From Sphingobacterium thalpophilum (GTDB lineage: Bacteria; Bacteroidota; Bacteroidia; Sphingobacteriales; Sphingobacteriaceae): a stretch of 64,000 nt of DNA. The notes below the pieces were generated by a model that saw nothing but the letters and a program-made list of their open reading frames with translations, had not been told where the DNA came from and did no database searches. Of the stretch, positions 54,347-61,958 are shown piece after piece (the stretch's first letter is position 1; each line of letters begins with the position of its first letter). The DNA lies in assembly GCF_901482695.1 (NCBI RefSeq), contig NZ_LR590484.1, forward strand, positions 2,356,001 through 2,420,000, in the 5' to 3' direction. Both the position numbers and the translations under genes were made by a program.

Positions 54347-55513
54347 ATGACAGCGAAAATCCAATTGAGAGGGATTACTTGGGGGCACACCAGAGGCTTG
54401 GTGCCTATGGTTGCGACCGCACAACGTTATGAGGAATTACACCCCGAAGTCGAAATTGTCTGGAAGAAACGTACATTGCAGGAGTTCGCTGATAAGTCAG
54501 TGACGGACCTGGCAAAAGAATATGATTTATTGGTGATCGACCACCCTTGGACAGGACATGCTGCGGCAAAAGGTATGCTTGCGCCATTCGACGATTACTT
54601 GCCAGCAGAATTTCTAACTGACCAACGCGTGAATAGCGTAGGGAAATCATACGAAAGCTATAATTTTTTGGGTAAGCAGTGGGCATTGGCCACGGATGCA
54701 GCGACGCCAGTGGCGGCAAGTCGCATGGATCTTTTGCAGGCATTGGGGCTGGCAGTCCCCCGGACATTTGACGATGTGTTAGCCTTGGCTAAAAAAGGAA
54801 GAGTTGGCTTCTCCTTGTTGCCGATAGATGTTTTGATGAGCTTCTACATGTTCTGCTGTTCTTTGGGAGAAGAGCCTTGTCAGGATCAAAATAAGGTGAT
54901 CAGTGATGACATCGGCGTACAGGTGTTGAAATTATTCAAGTCCCTTGCAGACGTACTTGATCCGGCGTTTTACGAAAAGAATCCCTTCAAGGTGTTTGAG
55001 GCAATGACACAGGGTGATGAGATTGCTTATTGTCCTTTTGCCTATGGTTATTCCAACTACGCCCGAGCAGGTTATGCCCGAAAGATATTGCATTTTCATG
55101 ATCTGGTATCCCTGAATGGTGTACCAATGATCAGCACCCTAGGCGGCGCTGGTCTGGCGGTGTCATCACAAAGCCGACATATTGCTGTTGCCATGGACTA
55201 TGCACGATTTGTAGCGTCACCTGAGATTCAGGAAACGCTGTATGCGGAAAATGGTGGTCAGCCGGGTCATCTGCGTGCCTGGAAAAGTGAACGGGTGAAT
55301 GCTTGCACGGCAAATTATTTTGCCTGCACACTGCCTGCTTTGGAGCGTGCCTACCTACGTCCCCGTTATGACGGTCACTTGTATTTTCAGGATCATGCCG
55401 GAGATATGGTCGTGGAATACTTACGGCAGGGTGGAAATGAGATGACTGTATTGGAGAAGATGAATGCAATGTACCGGAGATCATTAGTAGTAGATAGTGA
55501 AGAGAATGGATAA
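54347..55513 (+). CDS. Solute-binding-protein-like protein without signal peptide (first)
   Basis: A 388-residue protein with the fold of family 1 extracellular solute-binding proteins of sugar ABC transporters (type II periplasmic-binding fold): ITWGHTRGLVPMVATAQRYEELHPEVEIVW, DLLVIDHPWTGHAAAKGMLAPFDDY, ALATDAATPVAASRMDLLQALGL, STLGGAGLAVSSQSRHIAVAMDYARFVASPEIQETLY. The fold begins at residue ~5, with no signal peptide, and an in-frame TAA at 54332 rules out an upstream extension. No permease or ATPase gene is nearby. It is therefore likely cytoplasmic, perhaps a ligand-binding sensor, chaperone or an enzyme built on this fold. It overlaps the next start by 8 nt, and a second such gene follows the CoA-transferases. 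Confidence 0.82.
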   Translation: MTAKIQLRGITWGHTRGLVPMVATAQRYEELHPEVEIVWKKRTLQEFADKSVTDLAKEYDLLVIDHPWTGHAAAKGMLAPFDDYLPAEFLTDQRVNSVGKSYESYNFLGKQWALATDAATPVAASRMDLLQALGLAVPRTFDDVLALAKKGRVGFSLLPIDVLMSFYMFCCSLGEEPCQDQNKVISDDIGVQVLKLFKSLADVLDPAFYEKNPFKVFEAMTQGDEIAYCPFAYGYSNYARAGYARKILHFHDLVSLNGVPMISTLGGAGLAVSSQSRHIAVAMDYARFVASPEIQETLYAENGGQPGHLRAWKSERVNACTANYFACTLPALERAYLRPRYDGHLYFQDHAGDMVVEYLRQGGNEMTVLEKMNAMYRRSLVVDSEENG

Positions 55514-56657
55514 CAAACCTTTGGAAGGCCTATTGGTCCTTGAATTTTCTCAATTTATGGCAGGTCCAACCGCGGGCTTGCGGTTAGCTGATCTCGGTGC
55601 CCGGGTTATCAAAATTGAACGTCCAGGGACAGGTGAGGGCGGCCGGCAGATTGCGATAAAAAATATTTTTGTAGACGAGAGTAGCCTGGTGTTTCACACC
55701 ATCAATCGAAATAAAGAGTCGTATGCAGCCAACTTGAAGGATGAGAACAATCTGGAAGATATTAAGAAATTGATTCGCCAGGCGGATGTACTGACGCATA
55801 ACTTCCGGCCCGGTGTCATGGAAAAAGTCGGACTGGATTATGAAAATGTCCGGAAAATTAATCCGAAGATCATCTATGCGACAGTAACAGGTTATGGAAA
55901 TGAAGGTCCATGGGCGACAAAGCCAGGACAGGATTTGCTTGTACAGTCCTTGTCGGGGCTTTCGTGGTTATCGGGTTGTGAGCAGGATGGGCCAGTTCCT
56001 TTTGGACTGGCCGTAGTCGACATGTATTGTGCCACGCATCTGACTCAGGGCATACTGGCGGCACTGTTGAAGCGGGCCCGTACCCAGAAGGGTGGACTTG
56101 TAGAAGTGAGCTTGCTCGAGTCGGCATTGGATATGCAGTTTGAAGTGCTGACAACACATGCCAATGATGGCCGGAAGTTGCCGCAGCGGTCTACTGCGCG
56201 GGGAGCCGGACATGCTTATCTAAGTGCGCCCTATGGATTGTATAAAACCCGCGATGGCTATATGGCTCTGGCCATGGGAAATGTGGCGGATATAGCAGAG
56301 ACGATCGGTTTGTCGGGCCAGTCTTATCAGGACGCTTCAGCCTGGTTTTCGCGGCGAGACAAAATTCTGGAAGAATTTGCAAGTATGCTGTGTGAAAAGA
56401 CAACCGCCGAATGGCTTGCCCTTCTGGAGCCTAAAGGTATCTGGTGCGGACCAGTTAATGATTATCATCGCTTCTTTCAGGAAGATGGATTCATTGGGAC
56501 AGGTATGTTGCAGCAAGTTGTTCTGCAGGATGGTACTTCACTGACTACTACGCGGAGTGTATACCAAATTGACGGTGAACACCTCTATGCCGATAGACCT
56601 GCGCCTAAAGTAGGGCAACACAATACGTCAATTGTTCATGATTATTTAGAAAATTAA
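55506..56657 (+). CDS. Family III CoA-transferase (CaiB/BaiF type), first of pair
   Basis: A 383-residue CoA-transferase family III protein; relatives move CoA between carboxylic acids (formyl/oxalyl, carnitine, mesaconate, citramalate). Signature segments are [61 protein letters not shown] and [25 protein letters not shown], with the catalytic Asp at D172, matching Asp169 of formyl-CoA transferase. An in-frame GTG at 55497 is possible, but the ATG at 55506, overlapping the upstream TAA by 8 nt, is more likely. The adjacent gene is a paralogue. Substrate is unknown; neighbours suggest a sugar-derived acid. Confidence 0.9.
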   Translation: MDNKPLEGLLVLEFSQFMAGPTAGLRLADLGARVIKIERPGTGEGGRQIAIKNIFVDESSLVFHTINRNKESYAANLKDENNLEDIKKLIRQADVLTHNFRPGVMEKVGLDYENVRKINPKIIYATVTGYGNEGPWATKPGQDLLVQSLSGLSWLSGCEQDGPVPFGLAVVDMYCATHLTQGILAALLKRARTQKGGLVEVSLLESALDMQFEVLTTHANDGRKLPQRSTARGAGHAYLSAPYGLYKTRDGYMALAMGNVADIAETIGLSGQSYQDASAWFSRRDKILEEFASMLCEKTTAEWLALLEPKGIWCGPVNDYHRFFQEDGFIGTGMLQQVVLQDGTSLTTTRSVYQIDGEHLYADRPAPKVGQHNTSIVHDYLEN

Positions 56658-56658
56658 T

Positions 56659-57801
56659 ATGTTACCATTAGCAGGGTATACCGTCGTTGACTTTAGCCAA
56701 TTTTTATCCGGCCCTTTGGCCAGCCTACGTTTGGCAGATTTAGGCGCGCGGGTGATTAAAATAGAAAAGCCGGGAACGGGTGATATTTGCAGGCAACTTT
56801 ATACTTCCAACACGGTATTGAACGGTAGCTCGACGGTGTTTCACGCGATTAACCGTAACAAAGAAAGTATCGTATTGGATCTGAAAGATGAAGCCGATGC
56901 TCAAGTGGTCTGGGATTTACTGGCCGGGGCTGATGTGGTGCTACACAATTTTCGTCCCGGAGTTATGGAACGGTTGGGATTTGATTATGCAAGCGTGCGG
57001 GAGATCAATCCAACGGTAATCTACGGGGAAATTTCGGGCTATGGAAAGGAAGGACCTTGGGTAGAACGTCCTGGACAGGATTTATTATTGCAGTCGCTTA
57101 CGGGGATGACCTGGTTGAGTGGTGACGCAGCGCAGGGTCCGGTAGCGATGGGGCTCTCCATCGTGGACATGTTTGCGGGATCAAATTTATGCAGCGCCAT
57201 ATTGGCCTGCCTATATCGTCGTGCATTACAGCAGGTGGGGGCACATGTACATGTGAGTATGCTGGATTCCGCTGTAGACATACAATTTGAAGCGGTGACG
57301 ACCTATTTTCGGGACGGCCATTTGTTGCCACAGCGTAGTACAATAAGCAATGCACACGCTTATCTGGCAGCACCCTATGGGGTATACCGCACACAGGATG
57401 GTTTTCTTGCTTTGGCGATGGGCTCTATTCCCGTCCTGGGAAAATTGTTGGGTTGTGCAGCATTGGAAACCTTTGCAGATGGTGAACAGGCCTTTCGGGA
57501 ACGAGATAGCATCAAAACCATTTTGGGCGCACATTTGTTAACCGAACCCACTGCGCATTGGTTGGAAATACTGGAAGCAGCAGATATCTGGTGCGCTGAT
57601 GTGCTGGACTGGAGAAGCCTGACCGCGCACGATGCTTTTAAAGTCCTGGATATGTTGCAGGAGGTTTCGATGGGCGATGGATTTGGTTATGAAACAACCC
57701 GCTGTCCGATTCGTATCGATGGCGAGCGGTTGGTGTCAGCGAAAGGCTCACCTAAGTTAGGCGAGCATAACAAAAAGATAATGGAGGAATTGTATGGCTA
57801 A
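56659..57801 (+). CDS. Family III CoA-transferase (CaiB/BaiF type), second of pair
   Basis: A 380-residue paralogue of the preceding gene, beginning one base after its stop codon. It shares [67 protein letters not shown] and the catalytic region [22 protein letters not shown] with Asp at D170. Similarity runs the full length, so the two arose by tandem duplication. Both keep the catalytic Asp. They could form a heterodimer (family III enzymes are interlocked dimers) or act on different acids. It overlaps the second solute-binding-protein-like gene by 8 nt. Confidence 0.9.
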   Translation: MLPLAGYTVVDFSQFLSGPLASLRLADLGARVIKIEKPGTGDICRQLYTSNTVLNGSSTVFHAINRNKESIVLDLKDEADAQVVWDLLAGADVVLHNFRPGVMERLGFDYASVREINPTVIYGEISGYGKEGPWVERPGQDLLLQSLTGMTWLSGDAAQGPVAMGLSIVDMFAGSNLCSAILACLYRRALQQVGAHVHVSMLDSAVDIQFEAVTTYFRDGHLLPQRSTISNAHAYLAAPYGVYRTQDGFLALAMGSIPVLGKLLGCAALETFADGEQAFRERDSIKTILGAHLLTEPTAHWLEILEAADIWCADVLDWRSLTAHDAFKVLDMLQEVSMGDGFGYETTRCPIRIDGERLVSAKGSPKLGEHNKKIMEELYG

Positions 57802-59017
57802 ATTACGTTTTGCCGTCCGGAAGTTCGAACCTTTTGAACGTGCCATGGAGAAATGCTGGGCGGCTTATCAGGCTTTGTATCCGTCGGATCTGGAGATGGA
57901 GTTCGTTCCCCTTGATTTGGAGCAGCTGACGGAAGCATTCTTCGAAAAAAAAGGACTTTATAGCGGTGAGTGGGATATCATCCATATCAATACCGATTGG
58001 ATTACACGTGCCTACGAAACTAGGGGGGTAGCTGCGATGGACAGTATGCTGCTGCAGAATCCTCCAGAAGATGAAGAGCATGTTTGGTGTGAAAGCTTGC
58101 GGGCTCTGCAACGTTTTGATGGGCGGGTATTCGGTTTACCCTTTCATGATGGTCCGGAATGTCTGGTGATTCGAAAAGACCTATTTGACGACCCAGAAGA
58201 GCAGAACCGTTTTAAGGAATGTTACGGGAGGCCTTTGTCCGTGCCAACAACATGGGACGATTTTTTGGATGTGGCGGCATTTTTTACAAGGCCGGCTGAC
58301 AATTTATACGGGACAGTGTTCGCAGGTTATCCTGATGGGCATAATGCCGTGTTTGACTTCTGCATACAACTGTGGTCCCGTGGGGGCGACTTGCAACAGG
58401 GCGAGACTTCCGTTAGGCTAGATCAGCCATTGGCAGTGGAAGCCCTGGATTTTTATCGCCATTTATTTAAGGCGGATCTGGGTTTGCATCCACAATCGGC
58501 GAGCTATGACTCGGTGCAGGCGGGAGCGGCATTTGCCCGTGGGGAGGTGGCGATGATGGTCAATTGGTTTGGATTTGCCTCTTGGGCACAGATTGACCAT
58601 ACTTCGGCAGTCCAAGGTCAGGTAGATGTGGCGCCTATTCCTTCGGGTGAAGGTGGTGTGTCCTCATCTCTAAACGTATACTGGCTATACGCGATTCCCG
58701 AAGGAAGCCAACATAAACAATTGGCGTATGATTTTATTCGTTTTGCTGTAAGCCGCCAGCAGGATAAAACGCTCACCCTCGCAGGTGGGGTAGGTTGTCG
58801 TTATTCTACCTGGTGTGATGCCGAAATCAACCGCATGATCCCCTTTTATAATAAGCTCGCGGAGCTGCATGAGACGGCGCGGACCTTACCGCGCCTGGCC
58901 AACTGGCCACAGATTGCGCATATCATCGATGAGACTGTCACGGAGGCGATTAGAACCAATGAAAATAGCCTCTCGTTGCTAGAGAAGGCACAGAAAAAAA
59001 TAAATGTATGGTTATGA
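57794..59017 (+). CDS. Solute-binding-protein-like protein without signal peptide (second)
   Basis: A 407-residue type II periplasmic-binding-fold protein resembling sugar ABC binding proteins: [128 protein letters not shown]. The fold starts at residue 3; there is no signal peptide, and an in-frame TAA at 57779 excludes an extension. It is only distantly similar to the first protein of this type (54347-55513). No ABC permease is present. A role as a cytoplasmic substrate-binding partner of the CoA-transferases or a new enzyme is inference. Confidence 0.82.
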   Translation: MAKLRFAVRKFEPFERAMEKCWAAYQALYPSDLEMEFVPLDLEQLTEAFFEKKGLYSGEWDIIHINTDWITRAYETRGVAAMDSMLLQNPPEDEEHVWCESLRALQRFDGRVFGLPFHDGPECLVIRKDLFDDPEEQNRFKECYGRPLSVPTTWDDFLDVAAFFTRPADNLYGTVFAGYPDGHNAVFDFCIQLWSRGGDLQQGETSVRLDQPLAVEALDFYRHLFKADLGLHPQSASYDSVQAGAAFARGEVAMMVNWFGFASWAQIDHTSAVQGQVDVAPIPSGEGGVSSSLNVYWLYAIPEGSQHKQLAYDFIRFAVSRQQDKTLTLAGGVGCRYSTWCDAEINRMIPFYNKLAELHETARTLPRLANWPQIAHIIDETVTEAIRTNENSLSLLEKAQKKINVWL

Positions 59018-60087
59018 TAGACATTAAGTATAAAACGATTTTACCCCAAACTCCTCTTCCTATCATTATTATTGGCGCTGGAGGAATCGTAAAAGATGCA
59101 CATTTACCTGCCTATCGTAAGGCTGGTTTTCAGGTACATGGTATTGTTAACCGGACGAAAGAAAAAGCTGTCGCATTAGCTGCAGAATTTGATATTCCAA
59201 ATGTGTATGACACCTTGGAGGACGCTGTGGCGCAGGCACCCAGAGATGCGGTATATGACGTGACTATCATGCCCAATACATTTATCGAGACGTTGGAAGC
59301 ACTGCCCAACGGTGCCGCCGTATTGATTCAGAAGCCTATGGGGGACTATTATGTGGACAGTCAGGCTATCCTGCAGGTCTGTCAGCGAAAAGGGCTGGTC
59401 GCAGCGATCAATTGCCAGCTCCGCCAGGCACCCTTTGTGAATGCAGCCCGCTGGCTCATTGAACAGGGCCATATCGGGGAGTTATATGATCTGGAAGTGC
59501 GGGTGTCGGTGCATACACCTTGGCAATTGTTTCCGCATGTGATGGTGCATCCTCGCCTGGAAATTCTGTATCATAGTGTGCATTATATTGATTTGATCCG
59601 TTCATTTCTGGGCAATCCACGATCGGTGTATGCGAAAACATTGAAGCATCCTGCCAAGGATTTATCATCGAGCCGGACAACCCTGCTGTTTGATTATGGA
59701 GATACCATGCATGCAGTGGTTAATACAAACCATGACCACGAATTTGGCCAACGGCATGAAGAGAGCTATATCAAGTGGGAAGGCACTAAAGGTGCTATCA
59801 AAGCAACAATGGGCCTGTTGATGGACTATCCATATGGCCTGCCGGACGTGTTTGAATATTGTATCAAGCCGCAAGATGGAAGCAAGCCAGAGTGGGTCAC
59901 TTATCCGATTGAAGGTACATGGTTCCCCGATGCTTTTATCGGCAGTATGGGGAGTCTGATGCGCTTCAAATTAGGAGAGATAGATGTGTTACCGGCAGCT
60001 GTGGAGGATGTCATCCATACGATGGCGGTAGTAGAAGCAGCTTATCGCAGCAGCGAAAGAGGCGGAGAACCAATAGGGAAGGAATAA
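59014..60087 (+). CDS. Gfo/Idh/MocA-family oxidoreductase (CoA-transferase operon)
   Basis: A 357-residue NAD(P)-dependent oxidoreductase with Rossmann motif IIIIGAGGIVKDAHLPAY, the strand-helix AAVLIQKPMGD (a variant of the EKP motif carrying the conserved Lys) and the MocA C-terminal domain (EILYHSVHYIDLIRSFLGNP with the conserved His). Likely substrates are sugars, inositols or sugar acids. ATG at 59014 overlaps the upstream TGA in an ATGA junction and is preferred over 59008. It differs from the oxidoreductase at 50604 and is not a close duplicate. In this operon it would act before or after CoA activation. Confidence 0.88.
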   Translation: MIDIKYKTILPQTPLPIIIIGAGGIVKDAHLPAYRKAGFQVHGIVNRTKEKAVALAAEFDIPNVYDTLEDAVAQAPRDAVYDVTIMPNTFIETLEALPNGAAVLIQKPMGDYYVDSQAILQVCQRKGLVAAINCQLRQAPFVNAARWLIEQGHIGELYDLEVRVSVHTPWQLFPHVMVHPRLEILYHSVHYIDLIRSFLGNPRSVYAKTLKHPAKDLSSSRTTLLFDYGDTMHAVVNTNHDHEFGQRHEESYIKWEGTKGAIKATMGLLMDYPYGLPDVFEYCIKPQDGSKPEWVTYPIEGTWFPDAFIGSMGSLMRFKLGEIDVLPAAVEDVIHTMAVVEAAYRSSERGGEPIGKE

Positions 60088-60114
60088 GAATATTAAAACT
60101 AACCAACGACTAAA

Positions 60115-60567
60115 ATGCATTTTGAATCTATTTTTTTTGAAGACTATAAACTAAACGATAAACGGACGACATTAGGACGGACGATTACCGAAACCGACTT
60201 TGTTGTCCATGCCGGGCATACGGGTGACTTTTTCCCACATCATCTGGACGCGGAATGGTGCAAAACACAGCCTTTCGGCCAGCGAATTGCTCATGGTACC
60301 ATGATATTTGCGATCGGTATTGGGCTGACCGCTTCGGTCATCAATCCTGAAGCGTTTTCGAAAGGATACGATCGCCTACGGTTTGTCAAACCCGTTTTTA
60401 TTGGTGATACTATACATGCTGAAATAACTATTTCCGAGAAGTCGGCTGCTAAAAATCCGGAATTCGGAACAGTAGTGGAGCATGTGGAAATTATTAACCA
60501 GCGTGACGAGGTCGTGCTGGTCGCTGACCATATTTTGCTGGCGAAACGGAAGGAATCCTCCATTTAA
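60115..60567 (+). CDS. MaoC-type (R)-specific enoyl-CoA hydratase/dehydratase
   Basis: A 150-residue single hot-dog-fold protein. The hydratase signature is present: D38 and H43 in GDFFPHHLD, followed by [18 protein letters not shown]. MaoC proteins hydrate enoyl-CoA thioesters to (R)-3-hydroxyacyl-CoA, or the reverse; a relative is mesaconyl-CoA hydratase. Together with two CoA-transferases it implies that the operon's substrate is handled as a CoA ester and that water is added or removed. It lies 27 bp after the oxidoreductase and 12 bp before the transporter. Confidence 0.9.
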   Translation: MHFESIFFEDYKLNDKRTTLGRTITETDFVVHAGHTGDFFPHHLDAEWCKTQPFGQRIAHGTMIFAIGIGLTASVINPEAFSKGYDRLRFVKPVFIGDTIHAEITISEKSAAKNPEFGTVVEHVEIINQRDEVVLVADHILLAKRKESSI

Positions 60568-60579
60568 CCGATCTATCGT

Positions 60580-61875
60580 ATGGAAATTGGCACAAATACA
60601 ACAATTAAATTAAGCAATACGGAATCTTCGAAAGCATATCTGTTTCCGTTTATCCTGATTGTCAGCTTGTTTTTTTTATGGGGCATGGCACATAACTTAA
60701 ACGGCATACTAATTCCTCACCTGAAAAAGGCCTGTCAATTGACGAATAGCCAGTCAGCGCTTGTGGACACCTCGGTGTTCTTTGCCTATTTCATTATGGC
60801 ACTACCAGCAGGCTATGCGTTGCGTAGGTGGGGGTACAAGCGATCTATTATGCTGGGGTTGATTATTTTCTCTTTTGGAGCCTTTTTATTTATACCCGCA
60901 GCAGACCTTCGTATGTACGAGCTTTTTTTATCGGCCTTATTTATCATAGGCTGTGGGCTAGCGCTGTTGGAAACAGCCGCGAATCCTTACGCTGCAGTAT
61001 TAGGCCGGCCTGAGGCCGCGACGCATCGGCTCAATTTGGCGGCCTCATTTAACGGCTTGGCGGCCATGGTCGCACCTGTTATCGGAACGGTATTCATTTT
61101 GTCGGGGACGAGTTATTCTGAAGCCGAACTTGCGGCGATGACAGATACCAGTCGCATGGAATACTTTTTACAGGAGGCTTCGTCCGTAAAAATGCCCTAT
61201 CTAATCCTAGGTTTGGCTCTTTTGGCTGTAGCTGTGATTTTTGCTTTTGTAAAATTGCCGGAGCTACAAGGAGAAAAGAAATTTGAGAAAAACGGACAAA
61301 AGTCAGGATTGTTTGCCGTCCTTCGACACCGGCATTTAAGCTTTTCGGTGGTTGCACAGTTTTTCTATGTTGGCGCACAAGTTTGTGTAACCAGTTTTTT
61401 TATTCGGATGGCGCAGCAGGGCGCAGGTGTCGACGAAAAGACGGCTGGTTATTTTCTAGGGGTATATGGTCTGCTTTTTATGGGAGGACGCTTTGTGGGA
61501 ACTTTTTTACTACGTTATACGACAGCCCAGCGCTTATTAGCGATATACGCCCTGTGCTGTGCTGTTTTGGCCGGGCTGGCCATTTCGGGTACGGGAATGG
61601 TGATATTATATGCACTTGGAGGCTTGGGGTTTTTTATGTCAATTATGTTCCCCACTATTTTTTCCTTGGGCATTGTTGGTCTCGGAGACGAAACCAAACA
61701 AGCTTCTTCCTGGTTGATCATGTCGATCGTTGGCGGAGCGGTTTTTCCTTTCCTGACCGGAAGTATAATTGACGCGGCACATGATAATACACAAATCGGC
61801 TACAGCATTCCTTTGCTGTGTTACCTGGTTATCCTGTGGTTTGCGTTAAAAGGGTATAAACCGGCGAGCACATAA
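60580..61875 (+). CDS. FucP-like MFS sugar transporter
   Basis: A 431-residue inner-membrane transporter with 12 predicted helices, clearly related to the L-fucose:H+ symporter FucP (FFLWGMAHNLNGILIPHLKKA, GCGLALLETAANPYAAVLG, RLNLAASFNGLAAMVAPVIGT, SIMFPTIFSLGIVGLGDETKQASS). Glu131 (FucP E135) is kept, but Gly42 replaces the Asp equivalent to FucP D46, a residue implicated in proton coupling. The substrate may be a 6-deoxyhexose, another monosaccharide or its acid. It probably imports the compound processed by the CoA-transferase operon. The operon ends here; 83 bp separate it from the next gene. Confidence 0.88.
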   Translation: MEIGTNTTIKLSNTESSKAYLFPFILIVSLFFLWGMAHNLNGILIPHLKKACQLTNSQSALVDTSVFFAYFIMALPAGYALRRWGYKRSIMLGLIIFSFGAFLFIPAADLRMYELFLSALFIIGCGLALLETAANPYAAVLGRPEAATHRLNLAASFNGLAAMVAPVIGTVFILSGTSYSEAELAAMTDTSRMEYFLQEASSVKMPYLILGLALLAVAVIFAFVKLPELQGEKKFEKNGQKSGLFAVLRHRHLSFSVVAQFFYVGAQVCVTSFFIRMAQQGAGVDEKTAGYFLGVYGLLFMGGRFVGTFLLRYTTAQRLLAIYALCCAVLAGLAISGTGMVILYALGGLGFFMSIMFPTIFSLGIVGLGDETKQASSWLIMSIVGGAVFPFLTGSIIDAAHDNTQIGYSIPLLCYLVILWFALKGYKPAST

Positions 61876-61958
61876 AGTTGTCGAGGGAATGCGAAAAAAC
61901 ATAAATATTATAGCATACAGAAATATTCACTATGTCTGTTAAAAACACATTATTGCAT

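Noticed and set aside
54347..59017. A sugar ABC transporter encoded by the two solute-binding-like genes
   Set aside because: No permease or ATPase gene is present, and neither protein has a signal peptide, so a standard ABC importer is not supported.
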